A DNA stretch of 64,000 bases from Sphingomonas sp. IW22 (lineage in GTDB: Bacteria; Pseudomonadota; Alphaproteobacteria; Sphingomonadales; Sphingomonadaceae): NCBI RefSeq assembly GCF_041321155.1, contig NZ_JBGGWB010000008.1, positions 20,108 to 84,107 on the forward strand, given 5' to 3'. Positions 26,810 to 36,161 of this stretch are shown in pieces (position 1 is the stretch's first letter; the number at the start of each line of letters is the position of its first letter). The position numbers were made by a program, and so were the translations under genes. Under the pieces are notes generated by a model. That model searched no databases. It worked only from the letters and a program-made list of their open reading frames with translations, and was not told where the DNA came from.

Positions 26810-27621
26810 GCGCCGACGGCATCGCGCAGAAACGGGGCATTGACCGGGACCGCGAGGACCGAGGCCGCCGTGCCACCCGTGTTCGCAAGTTGAAGAGCAT
26901 CGGCCTTCGACACGAAGGCGATCCGATCGGACACCATATCACGGCCCGTGACGACCGCCGGTCCATCGATAACGAGTACGAACGATGGCTCGGAAACCTG
27001 AACCTTTACCTGGCCATGAGGCTCTAGTGCCCACACCTCACTACGTGGCCGCGCTTCGCGAAGGGAATGTTCGGCATGGGCGGCCTTGAGAGCAAGACGT
27101 AGTTTCTCACTGAACGCCTTGAGGACAAGTTCCGGCAGAGCCGAGCGCAAAATCGGGCCAAGGAGCGCACCGGAGCCGACAAGCACATCCGTCAAGGTGA
27201 GCGTGCCGCCATTATCGACCTTACGCAGGACATGCTCGTCCTGATCGGTGTCTGCCGCATTTTCGCCGTCGCGCGGATTGAGCGCAAGGTCCGCATGAAG
27301 CGCCTCGGCGAGCATCTTTACCGTCCGATAGCTCGGACCGTCCTTGCCCTTGCCACGCTCTATATCGCTGATCGCTCCCTGCTGTATGCCGCTGGCGTCA
27401 GCGAGTTGCTTTTGCGTGAGCTTGGCGTGCAGACGCGCCTTCCTGATCTGGACGCCGATCTCGAGCGCCACGGGATCGATCGCTTCCTCCTTGAGGAAAG
27501 CCGGGTCATGCGCCTGCATGTGCCGCAGCGCCGCGCCAAGCGTAACGGCCGTCTCAGGGTCTTCCGAGAGGACAGGAATAACAAACCCGGCGTCGGCCTT
27601 CTTGCGCAGTTTGATCTTCAT
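26806..27621 (-). CDS. XRE-family regulator, possible antitoxin
   Basis: 271 residues from the ATG at 27621 (AGGG upstream, overlapping the previous stop codon). An N-terminal arm precedes the HTH at about residues 60-115 (IRKARLHAKLTQKQLADASGIQQGAISDIERGKGKDGPSYRTVKMLAEAL). The C-terminal 140 residues form a separate domain (VQVSEPSFVLVIDGPAVVTGRDMV), longer than a typical HigA antitoxin. It follows a toxin-like gene, the order seen in higBA modules. Confidence 0.75.
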   Translation of the reverse strand: MKIKLRKKADAGFVIPVLSEDPETAVTLGAALRHMQAHDPAFLKEEAIDPVALEIGVQIRKARLHAKLTQKQLADASGIQQGAISDIERGKGKDGPSYRTVKMLAEALHADLALNPRDGENAADTDQDEHVLRKVDNGGTLTLTDVLVGSGALLGPILRSALPELVLKAFSEKLRLALKAAHAEHSLREARPRSEVWALEPHGQVKVQVSEPSFVLVIDGPAVVTGRDMVSDRIAFVSKADALQLANTGGTAASVLAVPVNAPFLRDAVGA

Positions 27622-28037
27622 ACCACCCTCAGTCTTCGCGCCGTGGCGATTCGCGGAGCGATCACGGAATTCAGCCATCCTGTTTCACCGCCCTTCCCAA
27701 ATTGATAACAGGCCGCCAGCACGAAAATGCGGTGCGCTCCGCTGGGCAGCTGATAAGCAAGATAGGCCACATAAGGTGGTCCCGACGTGCGGAAGACGGG
27801 AAACTTGTCGATCGTGCGCCACACGCGCGGACGTAGATAGCGCGTCAGCGCAGCGGACGACTTCGCCGCGAGTGAGTCCTCGATATGGTCGAGCCAGTGC
27901 GAAAACAGCGCGTCGCGCGCTGGAAGATCGCCAGCCGCCCGTGCTGTGCGCACGGCGCTCGCGAAATCCGGCAGGAAACCCTGGTTCGTTGCCGTGTCGA
28001 GGAAATAGCGGATTTGAACGCTCAACCATGCCCCCAA
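27618..28037 (-). CDS. Toxin-like protein upstream of XRE gene
   Basis: 139 residues. The C-terminal half (YLAYQLPSGAHRIFVLAACYQFGKGGETGW) resembles the end of HigB/RelE-type mRNA interferases, but the N-terminal half (FLDTATNQGFLPDFASAVRTARAAGDLPARDALFSHWLDHIEDSLAAKSS) does not match that family clearly. Position, size and ATGA coupling to an XRE gene support a toxin role. Fold not certain. Confidence 0.55.
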   Translation of the reverse strand: MGAWLSVQIRYFLDTATNQGFLPDFASAVRTARAAGDLPARDALFSHWLDHIEDSLAAKSSAALTRYLRPRVWRTIDKFPVFRTSGPPYVAYLAYQLPSGAHRIFVLAACYQFGKGGETGWLNSVIAPRIATARRLRVV

Positions 28038-28087
28038 TATATAAAATTCCAGATATTCTACAAGCCTGCTTAAAGGCCAGGAGAGTT

Positions 28088-28360
28088 ATGCATACCCTCT
28101 ATTCGATCCCCAAGCACGCAAGCGAACGTCTTGCGAAACCGCAGAGGCTTGCCGCCGTGCACCGCGATACTCTCGTTCGACTAGGGACCGATCGCTGTCG
28201 CACGGACCGCTATCGCGTGCTTCGCCCCCTTGCGTGCCCGCTCTGGCAGACCGTTCATCACATAACCCAGCATCATGGCGAGGGGCAAACGGTTCGAATA
28301 TTGACCGGTAACGAAGCGCCTGAGCCCGTCATCCAGATATTCGCCAACGAGCCCTCATAG
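28088..28360 (+). CDS. Possible small basic protein
   Basis: 90 codons (starts MHTLYSIPKHASERLAK), with AGGAG close to the ATG. Not recognised. The frame is also open upstream, so it could be chance, and the opposite strand shows an open frame too. Confidence 0.3.
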   Translation: MHTLYSIPKHASERLAKPQRLAAVHRDTLVRLGTDRCRTDRYRVLRPLACPLWQTVHHITQHHGEGQTVRILTGNEAPEPVIQIFANEPS

Positions 28361-28602
28361 GCGGCTTCAATAGCAGCGGCCTGACGCAACGGGCATAAAC
28401 CGCTAAATTGTTGTGTCCAGACAGATCGCAGATCATGCGCGCAATGGACTGCGTCAGCGTCACCGGGAAATTGCCGGCCACTGTGGTGGTACCAAGCAAG
28501 CCAATATCATCGTCTAAGGATGAAGCCTGAAAAGCCGCACGGGACCCCTCCGAACCGGTCCAATTTTCCGCGCAGTCTCGGCCGCACAAATCCGAGCGCC
28601 AC

Positions 28603-28648
28603 AAAGGAGGAGAGCGGGAAGGGGACAGGAGGATTGTCCTGTTGTCCC
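28603..28648 (+). promoter_or_regulatory. Polypurine tract and shared 18-base element before helicase gene
   Basis: A purine-rich run at 28603-28632 is followed by GGATTGTCCTGTTGTCCC (28631-28648), 12 bases before the ATG. Fifteen of the 18 bases match an element at 41482-41499 before the DUF932 gene. Confidence 0.5.
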
Positions 28649-28659
28649 AAGAGGTGCCC

Positions 28660-31600
28660 ATGAATTTGCCCCAACTCGCACTGTCGCATACCCAAGACAG
28701 CGCCACATGCCTGTCCGAGGTCGCTCGCTCTCTTTTCCACCGCCTGCACAATGGCGCCGCCATCAGTCGCCAGGGCCTCAAACGGTTGATGACCGAGGCT
28801 TTCCGCGAAGACGATGCCGGCGGGCTCTGGTCGATGCGCGATGCCTATGACGCATTGGAAACCGCCCAGGTCCTGCTCCTCGCCGATCCGCAAGGCTCGC
28901 TCCTTGGCGGCACCCCTACTGACATATTCGAACGTCTGCGGCAGTTCGAACGTCGCTTGCCAACCCAGACCTATCGCTCGGAAAAGCAGGTCGACCTCCA
29001 GCAGTTCAGCACGCCCATCACCCTGGCCTGGCTCATGGCCATGGCAGCGAACTGCCGACCGGACGATATCCTGCTCGAACCCTCGGCCGGCACCGGCATG
29101 CTGGCCGTCCATGGCCTACGGGCAGGCGCGCACCTGCTTCTCAACGAACATGATCCGGCGCGCGCCGATCTCCTGTCCCGTATTCTCGATCAGACTGTTA
29201 CCCGCCATGATGGCGAACATATCCAGGATCTGTTGACCAGCGAGCGGCAGCCGACGCTGGTGCTGATCAACCCGCCCTTCAGCCGCAGCACCGGGCGCGG
29301 GATCGACCGTCATGCCGGCGCGCGCCATCTGCGCGCTGCACTGTCGTGCCTGGCCCCTGGCGGGCGATGCGTCGCCATCATGCCCACCAGCTTTGCACCT
29401 GAAGGGTCCGCGGCGCTTGGCTATAATGCCGTCGCCGAACTTGTTCCGCCCCGCGCCGAACTCACCATATCGGGCAGCCCCTACGCCAAACATGGCACAG
29501 GGGTCGATGTGCGGTTGCTGGTCTTCGACAAGGGATGGACCGGCACGCCCGAGCGCCACGTCGCCGGTGACATCGAAGCGGCGCTGCGCCTCGTGCTTGC
29601 CATGCCCGATCGCCTCGATCCCCTCGAGCCGCCGCCGCTTGCCCCGCCGCCGGCCGCCGCTGCGCCCCGTTCACTTGTCCCTGCCGCTCAATCGCCCGCC
29701 ATGCTCTTCGCACGCATGAACGGCCAACGGCTTACGCCACCCTCGCGGATCGCCGCCACGGCGCATGAGGCACGACCGATTATCTATACCGCGCACCAGG
29801 CGCCGCTTGCGCCTGGTGAAACCGTGGGCATTTATTCGGCCTGGCGCCTCGCGCGGATCGCCATCGAGGATGCTTCCCGGCATCCCGACGACCTGGTCGA
29901 ATCCATCGCCATGGCTTCTGTGTCGCCTCCGGCGCCCAGCTATCAGCCAATGCTCCAGGACCGCGCGATCAAGGCGCTCTCGGAGGCGCAGCTCGAAACC
30001 ATCATCTATGCGGGCGACGCCCATGAGCGCGATCTTGCCGGTCGCTTCTCGGCCAATCTCGCCGGCGATCGCCTGATCGAGGACAAGGACGGTCACCACT
30101 ATCGCACCGGCTTTTTCATCGCCGACGGCACCGGCGTCGGCAAAGGCCGCGAGGCGGCAGGCATCATTCTCGACCAATGGAACCGCGGCAATCGCCGCGC
30201 GATCTGGATTTCCATGGCCGACCTGATCGAAGACGCACGCCGCGACTGGACAGCGCTGGGCGGCCTCGCCATCGATATCCAGCCGATCGCGAATTTCCCT
30301 CTCGGCAAACCGATCACAATGGAAAGCGGCATCGTCTTCCTGACCTATGCCGCCCTGCGGTCCGCCCGCCATGACACGGCATCGCGCCTGCAGCAGTTGC
30401 TGGACTGGACCGGCGAGGACTTTGCCGGTGTGATCGTCTTCGACGAATCCCACGCCATGGCCCATGCCGGCGGAACGGAAACCGATTTCGGGAAGGCTCA
30501 AGGGTCGGAACAGGGGCTGGCGGGCGTCCGGTTGCAAAATGCCCTGCCACGGGCCCGCATTCTCTATATGTCGGCCACCGGCGCGGCGAAGCCCGAAAAC
30601 CTCTCCTATGCCGTTCGCCTTGGCCTCTGGGGACCGGGCACGGCCTTTGCCACGCGCGACATGTTCATGAAGGCGATGGAGGAGGGGGGGATTGCAGCAC
30701 TTGAGGTCGTTTGCCGCGACCTCAAGGCGATGGGCCTCTACACCGCCAGGGCACTGAGCTTCGCGGGCGTCGAATATGAGCCGCTCGAACATGTGCTGAC
30801 CCCCGACCAGATCGCGATCTACGACGCCTATGCGGATAGCTGGAGCATCATTCACCGCGGGCTTCGCGAAGTGCTGGCAGAGATCGGCATCGTCGACCGG
30901 ATATCGGGCAAAACGCAGAACGCGCGGGCGCGCGGATCGGCGCTCAGTTCCTTCGAGTCGGCCAAGTTACGCTTCTTTTCGAGCCTTCTCGTGAGCCTGA
31001 AAATCCCCTCGCTCATCAGGGCGATCGAACAGGAACTGGCGTCGGACAACGCCGTGCTGGTGCAGCTTGCGAGCACGGGTGAAGCCATCATGGACCGGCG
31101 GCTCTCCGAACTCACCGCCGAGGAGCGGGCCATGCTGGATGTTCAGGTCTCGCCCAAAGAAACCCTTATCGACTATTTGAAAAATGCCTTTCCCATACGC
31201 CAGATGCGGGTCTTCCGGGCGGACGATGGCGCCGTGCGCGCCGAACCGATGACCGATGCCGAGGGCAATCCAGTGCTGTGCAGGCAGGCGATCGCGGCTC
31301 GTGACGCGCTGATCGAGGATCTGTGCGCGCTTCCGGCGATTCCGACCGCGCTGGACGCCCTTATCACGCATTTCGGAACCGACCGGGTCGCCGAGATCAC
31401 GGGACGCTCGCGGCGCATCGTAACCGATATCACCGGGAAACAGAAAATCGAGAGGCGCGGCGCCCGCGCCAACGTCCTCGAAGTCCAGGCTTTTCAGAAC
31501 GGAAGCAAGCCGATCGCCGCCTTTTCGCTCGCGGGCAGCACAGGCCGGTCCATGCATTCCGACCGGAATTGCCCGACCGCCCACCGCCGACGCGCGCATT

Positions 31601-32940
31601 TTCTTCTCGAATTGGGTTTCCGCATTCTTTCGGCCGTACAGGGCTTCGGGCGCAGTCATCGCACCAATCAGATGACCGCCCCTGTCTATCGCCCGCTCAC
31701 CACCGATTGCCAAGGCGAGCGCCGCTTCCTCAGCACCATCATCCGCGGCCTCGAAGCATTGGGCGCCTTGACCAGGGGACAGCGCCAGACCGGATCGCAG
31801 AATCTCTTCGATCCGTCCGACAATCTGGAATCGGACTATGCTCGTGACGCACTCACGCAGTGGTTCCATCTCCTCTATGAGGGCAAGCTGCGCAGCGTTT
31901 CGCTCGACGCCTTTCAGGCGATGACGGGACTTGAACTGTGCGGTGAGGGCGGGGAACTGCTCGAGCGCCTGCCGCCTATCCATCGCTGGCTCAACCGCAT
32001 CCTGGCGCTGCGGATCGCTACCCAGAACAGCATATTCGAGGAATTTCTGGGACTGGTCGAGGATCGCGTCGAGGCAGCGCGCACGGCCGGCACGCTGGAT
32101 CTTGGCATCGAGACTATTCGCGCCGACCGCATGGACCTGCTGTCCGATCAACTCTTGCGCACCGATCCCGTGACCGGGGCCGAGACGAGGCTATTGCGCC
32201 TGGAACTGCACCGGCGGCCGCCGATCACCAGCTGGGCGATGCTCCAGCTCGAATGCAAGGATGCGGACGATATCGCCTGGCTTCGCAATGCCCGCTCCGG
32301 CCGAGTGGCACTGCGCGTGCCGACATGGCCGGGGCAGGATGAAGAGGGCAACTGGATCGAGCGATGCTATCTTCTTCGCCCCACAGGCCAGTCCCGCATG
32401 GAAGTTGCAGCCCTGGCGGCCAGCCACTGGAGCGAGATCGACCGCGATGCATTCCAGCACCTCTGGGAAAACGAGGCCGCCGAAGCAGGCAAGAATCTTC
32501 TGGTCGAGACGATCACCCTCGCGACCGGCCTGCTGTTGCCCGTCTGGAACAAGCTGCCCGAGGATGATGTGCGGGTGTGGCGGATCGACGATGGCGCCGG
32601 TACGTCTATCCTCGGGCGTATCATCCATCCTGCCGCCCTCGAACGGCTCGAAAGGGAGTTCAGGCTCGATGGGGGCATCACCCTTGGTCCTGACGAAATT
32701 ATCGCCGGCGCGCGTGCCGGGAGCGGCGTTCCGATCCCCGGCCTCGGGACGGCAAGGCTCGCGCGGGTTCATGTCAACGACAGTCCCCGTCTCGAGATCC
32801 GGGACTATTGTCCCGAAGATCGAACCTGGCTGAAGGCATGCGGCGCATTCAGCGAAGTCGTGCAATTCAAGACCAGATTGTTCCTGCCGCCGGAACAAGC
32901 ACGGGACATCCTTGCCAGGATTATCGCCGAGCGCCGTTAA
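28660..32940 (+). CDS. Methylase/strawberry-notch helicase fusion (DarB-like)
   Basis: 1426 residues from the ATG at 28660 (GAGGTG upstream). The N-terminal third holds an N6-adenine methylase-like domain: LEPSAGTGMLA (SAM loop, near residue 138) and LINPPFS (catalytic NPPF, near 203). The centre is a superfamily 2 helicase of the strawberry-notch type with GTGVGKGREAAGI (Walker A, near 490), DESH (near 594) and the SNO C-terminal region (QGFGRSHRTNQ). Phage P1 DarB, which protects injected DNA from type I restriction, has a similar methylase-helicase design. An anti-restriction role during conjugative entry is likely but inferred. Confidence 0.82.
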   Translation: MNLPQLALSHTQDSATCLSEVARSLFHRLHNGAAISRQGLKRLMTEAFREDDAGGLWSMRDAYDALETAQVLLLADPQGSLLGGTPTDIFERLRQFERRLPTQTYRSEKQVDLQQFSTPITLAWLMAMAANCRPDDILLEPSAGTGMLAVHGLRAGAHLLLNEHDPARADLLSRILDQTVTRHDGEHIQDLLTSERQPTLVLINPPFSRSTGRGIDRHAGARHLRAALSCLAPGGRCVAIMPTSFAPEGSAALGYNAVAELVPPRAELTISGSPYAKHGTGVDVRLLVFDKGWTGTPERHVAGDIEAALRLVLAMPDRLDPLEPPPLAPPPAAAAPRSLVPAAQSPAMLFARMNGQRLTPPSRIAATAHEARPIIYTAHQAPLAPGETVGIYSAWRLARIAIEDASRHPDDLVESIAMASVSPPAPSYQPMLQDRAIKALSEAQLETIIYAGDAHERDLAGRFSANLAGDRLIEDKDGHHYRTGFFIADGTGVGKGREAAGIILDQWNRGNRRAIWISMADLIEDARRDWTALGGLAIDIQPIANFPLGKPITMESGIVFLTYAALRSARHDTASRLQQLLDWTGEDFAGVIVFDESHAMAHAGGTETDFGKAQGSEQGLAGVRLQNALPRARILYMSATGAAKPENLSYAVRLGLWGPGTAFATRDMFMKAMEEGGIAALEVVCRDLKAMGLYTARALSFAGVEYEPLEHVLTPDQIAIYDAYADSWSIIHRGLREVLAEIGIVDRISGKTQNARARGSALSSFESAKLRFFSSLLVSLKIPSLIRAIEQELASDNAVLVQLASTGEAIMDRRLSELTAEERAMLDVQVSPKETLIDYLKNAFPIRQMRVFRADDGAVRAEPMTDAEGNPVLCRQAIAARDALIEDLCALPAIPTALDALITHFGTDRVAEITGRSRRIVTDITGKQKIERRGARANVLEVQAFQNGSKPIAAFSLAGSTGRSMHSDRNCPTAHRRRAHFLLELGFRILSAVQGFGRSHRTNQMTAPVYRPLTTDCQGERRFLSTIIRGLEALGALTRGQRQTGSQNLFDPSDNLESDYARDALTQWFHLLYEGKLRSVSLDAFQAMTGLELCGEGGELLERLPPIHRWLNRILALRIATQNSIFEEFLGLVEDRVEAARTAGTLDLGIETIRADRMDLLSDQLLRTDPVTGAETRLLRLELHRRPPITSWAMLQLECKDADDIAWLRNARSGRVALRVPTWPGQDEEGNWIERCYLLRPTGQSRMEVAALAASHWSEIDRDAFQHLWENEAAEAGKNLLVETITLATGLLLPVWNKLPEDDVRVWRIDDGAGTSILGRIIHPAALERLEREFRLDGGITLGPDEIIAGARAGSGVPIPGLGTARLARVHVNDSPRLEIRDYCPEDRTWLKACGAFSEVVQFKTRLFLPPEQARDILARIIAERR

Positions 32941-33014
32941 TGTCGGCTCGGCGCTTTGTGAAGCATCGGCCCGGCGAAGTGCGGCGCGCTTCCGCCGCAC
33001 TTCGCCGAAGATCA

Positions 33015-33932
33015 TCATTCCGCCGGTGTCGGCACCTCCGCCTCGCCCGCATTCTGCTTGGCCGCCGCAGCACGCCGCCGAGGCGCCTTCGGCTTCGTGG
33101 ACGGAGCAGCCTTCACGGCTGAGGCTTTCGCTGAGGCCTTCTTTCTGGCCGCCGGCTTTGCAGCTTCCGCCGTTGCCGGCGCAGCCGCCGCTTCCTCCGC
33201 GGGCGCCGGTGTCGGGGCTTTCGCCGCGACCCTCGTCTTCACTGCGGATTTCCTGGCGGCTGTCTTCTTGCCTGCCGGCTTTGCTGTGGCGGTCCCTTCA
33301 GACTGTGCTGGCGCTGCTACAGGCTCCGGCGTCAGTTCAGATTCAGCAGTCCCAGCCTCATCGCCCAGATCGGAAAGAGCAGCCCTGACACGGATACGCC
33401 GGGACTTTTTCTCAGGGGCGGGGGCAGTCTCGGCCACCAGTGCGACCTCCGGTACAATCATCGCAGCCGCTGCGGCATTCGTCGTGGCCACGGGCGCTGC
33501 TTCGACTGCGGGCGCCTCAGCCGCCGACTTTGCGCCAACACGTCTTCCAAGCCCAAGCTGCTGGGCAACCGCGCGTCGATGCTCCGAATAGGCCGGCGCG
33601 ACCATCGGATAATCCTGGGGAAGATTGTAGCGTTCGCGATACTGCGCCGGCGTCAGACCGTTGGTCGCCAGATGCCGCTTGAGCGCCTTATAGGGCTTGC
33701 CGTCGAGCATGCTGATGATGTGCTCACGCGAACTCAGGCTTTTGCGGATCGACACAGCCGGAACATATTCGGGCGTTGCCGGCGTCTCTACTGTGGCCTT
33801 TCGTTCGAGCGCATCGCGGGTGGCTTCGATGATCCCCGCAATGTCGCCCGCCGGCACCTGATTGTTGGAGAAATAGGCGCTCAATAACTGCACGGTCATA
33901 GCGGTAAAATCGGGCTGCTCGGTGTCGGCCAC
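33015..33932 (-). CDS. MucR-like regulator with histone-H1-like tail
   Basis: 305 residues from a GTG at 33932 preceded by TAGGGAG at good spacing; an ATG at 33959 lacks such a site. The first 130 residues match MucR/Ros (DFTAMTVQLLSAYFSNNQVP, then KPYKALKRHLATNGLTPAQYRERYNLPQDYPMVAPAY). The Cys pair of the zinc finger is absent (ISMLDGKPYKALKRH). The remaining 170 residues are Ala/Pro/Lys-rich with repeats such as KPAGKKTAARKSAVKTR, like histone H1 tails. Probably a nucleoid-binding silencer. It reads against the helicase gene. Confidence 0.8.
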   Translation of the reverse strand: MADTEQPDFTAMTVQLLSAYFSNNQVPAGDIAGIIEATRDALERKATVETPATPEYVPAVSIRKSLSSREHIISMLDGKPYKALKRHLATNGLTPAQYRERYNLPQDYPMVAPAYSEHRRAVAQQLGLGRRVGAKSAAEAPAVEAAPVATTNAAAAAMIVPEVALVAETAPAPEKKSRRIRVRAALSDLGDEAGTAESELTPEPVAAPAQSEGTATAKPAGKKTAARKSAVKTRVAAKAPTPAPAEEAAAAPATAEAAKPAARKKASAKASAVKAAPSTKPKAPRRRAAAAKQNAGEAEVPTPAE

Positions 33933-34063
33933 ATAATACTCCCTAAACTGGAAGGCCATGAAGATGGCGATGATTGTGGGGAAAAACTTGGGGGCAACAG
34001 CTAAGCGGGAAAGTGCTGCTCATGCAAGCGCCCTGTGCATCGCGCGCGCATGGGTCCGAAAAT

Positions 34064-34088
34064 GAGAAGGGGAGGAAGAGGGGAGAGA
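34064..34088 (+). promoter_or_regulatory. Polypurine tract
   Basis: Twenty-five purines, 41 bases before the ATG at 34130, in the divergent gap after the MucR-like gene. Confidence 0.5.
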
Positions 34089-34129
34089 TCAGGACCGATT
34101 GAAGGTCTTGTTTCCATGAAAGGCGCACC

Positions 34130-34615
34130 ATGGCTGACCGCGTATCCGCCCACATCATGATCGGTGGCGTGCTTGCGCGCTCCGAATATCCTCAATTCAT
34201 CCAGGCCATCGGGAAAGATAATCCCACTATCGATTGGGATGGCACGCCGTTCAACCCTACAAATCTACCCATCGATACGCCACTTGCGCTGATGGATCAT
34301 GACGTCGCCGACGGTCGCTTCGAAGAGATCGAAGCTGTCTGTCGCCGTCATGGCCTCCACTATGTTCGCTGGTCCGGCGGCTATCCCGGCAGTTTTCCGT
34401 CTGTTCGGGTTATTTACCTCGGCCATGGTGAACCACAACAGGTCCTGACAACCGAGGAGGACGAGCAAGTCTTCCCGATCGAGCGCATCAGGGAACTGGG
34501 CAGTATCGAGGCGATCGAAGCAGAATACCGGCTTGCGCGCATCAATCCGCCGCCGTTGGTCCTGGTCGACGACGATCCGGGCCATCGGGCTATTTCGGAG
34601 ACCGTCCATGGCTGA
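34130..34615 (+). CDS. Hypothetical mobile-element protein
   Basis: 161 residues, not recognised. Acidic, no signal or membrane segment (ADRVSAHIMIGGVLARSEYPQF, LVDDDPGHRAISE). First gene of a long plus-strand run, overlapping the next gene by eight bases. Similar length and composition to other hypothetical genes of the block. Confidence 0.6.
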   Translation: MADRVSAHIMIGGVLARSEYPQFIQAIGKDNPTIDWDGTPFNPTNLPIDTPLALMDHDVADGRFEEIEAVCRRHGLHYVRWSGGYPGSFPSVRVIYLGHGEPQQVLTTEEDEQVFPIERIRELGSIEAIEAEYRLARINPPPLVLVDDDPGHRAISETVHG

Positions 34616-35270
34616 TCACCATGTCCAGGGATCTTTCGCTTTCACTTGCACGGCAGCCGAAAGCGCGCTGATCGAAGAGGCGTGGCAGCACGCTGCCGAC
34701 CTGCTGGGTGACTTCACGCCGGGTGAACCGAGCGCGGAGTTTCTGGCCGCTTTCATGCCGACGGACCTCGGCAATCCGTTCAACGGCCTGCTTGGCATCT
34801 TCGATGATCCCGCCTTTCCCGATTTCGGCGCGGAGATCGAAATTGAGGGCGGCGTCGACTGTGTCGTCTCGATCTACGGAACCACGGACTTCCAGCCAGG
34901 CCCGATCGCCGAACTCATCCGCAATTGTTGCCAGGAGAGTTTGAAGGTTAAACCCATCGGTTTCGACTGGAGCTACAACTGCTCACGTGCCCGTCGCGAC
35001 AGCTTCGGGGGAGGGTGGTGTGCGATATTCGCCGATCATGTCGAGTTCGAGACCACGCAGCAGCAGCTGGCGCGACGACTGGCCATATTCGCTACCGCGC
35101 CAGTGCGAGACCCGCCCGATCCATGGATCGACGACCCCGACCATCCTTCCGTCGACTGGATCGCCGAGGTCCTGAATGGCGACACGCGCCTTGGTTATCT
35201 CGACTGGGCGCTCGCCCGGATTGAAGCAGGCGATAGCACCGATGCCCTGACGGTGCCGCCGCCGGCCTGA
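34608..35270 (+). CDS. Hypothetical mobile-element protein
   Basis: 220 residues from the ATG at 34608, which overlaps the stop codon of the preceding gene. Acidic, soluble, not recognised (FGAEIEIEGGVDCVVSIYGT, GGWCAIFADHVEFET). Its N-terminal part reads like a small sensor or adaptor domain, but no catalytic motif is visible. Confidence 0.6.
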   Translation: MADHHVQGSFAFTCTAAESALIEEAWQHAADLLGDFTPGEPSAEFLAAFMPTDLGNPFNGLLGIFDDPAFPDFGAEIEIEGGVDCVVSIYGTTDFQPGPIAELIRNCCQESLKVKPIGFDWSYNCSRARRDSFGGGWCAIFADHVEFETTQQQLARRLAIFATAPVRDPPDPWIDDPDHPSVDWIAEVLNGDTRLGYLDWALARIEAGDSTDALTVPPPA

Positions 35271-35314
35271 CCGGCTCACACCACAAAATCCTCTCAAGCC
35301 AGAAGGACAATATC

Positions 35315-36019
35315 ATGACCGACGCCACCGCGCCGGGCGCATCCGCGCGCCTGTATAGCCAGACCGAACATGACGAACGCGGGAACTTCCATTATGAAGG
35401 CGACCTCTACCGCGCCGGAGAACCGTTGCCGTCGCTCGCGTCGCGGATCGAACGCCATCTGGCAGAGCATTTTACCGAAACCACGTTCGCGATCCGCACG
35501 GAGAAATTTTCCGGAGGACGCAAGGTCATCGCAGAGCTCCTCGATGCTCCGACCGACCTGACCGGCCGCGACGCGCAGAACGCCTTCATTGTCGAGGTGC
35601 GCGATCAAATGGAACGGTTCGGTTCGACCCGGACCAATCCATTGCAGGATTTCTGGTCGTGCAGCTTCTATTGCGAAGTCCGCATCGCCCAGGCCTATTG
35701 GTCTGCGTTGGCAAAGCGCAGCGGTAGCCGCAATCCGGTCGATACGGTGATATCGCTGGCGGCATTCAAGAAGCGGATCAAAGCCGGCGACCAGTTGAAA
35801 CTGATCGACGCACCGGCCGGTCATCGCCTGCTCGGCACGACCCGCGAAATCACCAAGGTGCGCTCCGGCGACCTGATCCTTGAAGGACGCTCCTACCTCA
35901 ACTTTCCCCGGGCATCGGCCTTTGCCTGTGACGGCCGTCTCATCCGGATCGCCATCGGCTCGGAACATGGTCCGGATGACCACCTGCTCTACGAGTGGAT
36001 TCGCCTGAAGGCCGCCTGA
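35315..36019 (+). CDS. LPD29-like domain protein
   Basis: 234 residues. The segment RIERHLAEHFTETTFAIRTEKFSGGRKVIAELLDAPTD resembles the LPD29 polyvalent-protein domain, whose members carry a TKFSVRSEKFSGGNSI-like stretch. LPD domains occur in phage and plasmid proteins that act early after DNA entry. The C-terminal half (FKKRIKAGDQLKLIDAPAGHRLLGTTREITKVRSGDLIL) is a separate beta-rich unit. Catalytic residues are not evident. Confidence 0.5.
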   Translation: MTDATAPGASARLYSQTEHDERGNFHYEGDLYRAGEPLPSLASRIERHLAEHFTETTFAIRTEKFSGGRKVIAELLDAPTDLTGRDAQNAFIVEVRDQMERFGSTRTNPLQDFWSCSFYCEVRIAQAYWSALAKRSGSRNPVDTVISLAAFKKRIKAGDQLKLIDAPAGHRLLGTTREITKVRSGDLILEGRSYLNFPRASAFACDGRLIRIAIGSEHGPDDHLLYEWIRLKAA

Positions 36020-36161
36020 GCAGGTCCATATCCGCGCCTGCACTCTTCAGTCCGCGCAAATTCCGGGCGCTCACAAAAAAGCGCCGCGCAGAAAATCCTG
36101 CTGCGGTTGGCCCATCCGCCCGCGCCCACGCGCGCGCGCCATCATCGATCCGGAGGCTCCG

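Noticed and set aside
28507..29112. A 201-codon minus-strand frame
   Set aside because: Antisense to the methylase domain of the helicase fusion; no motif.
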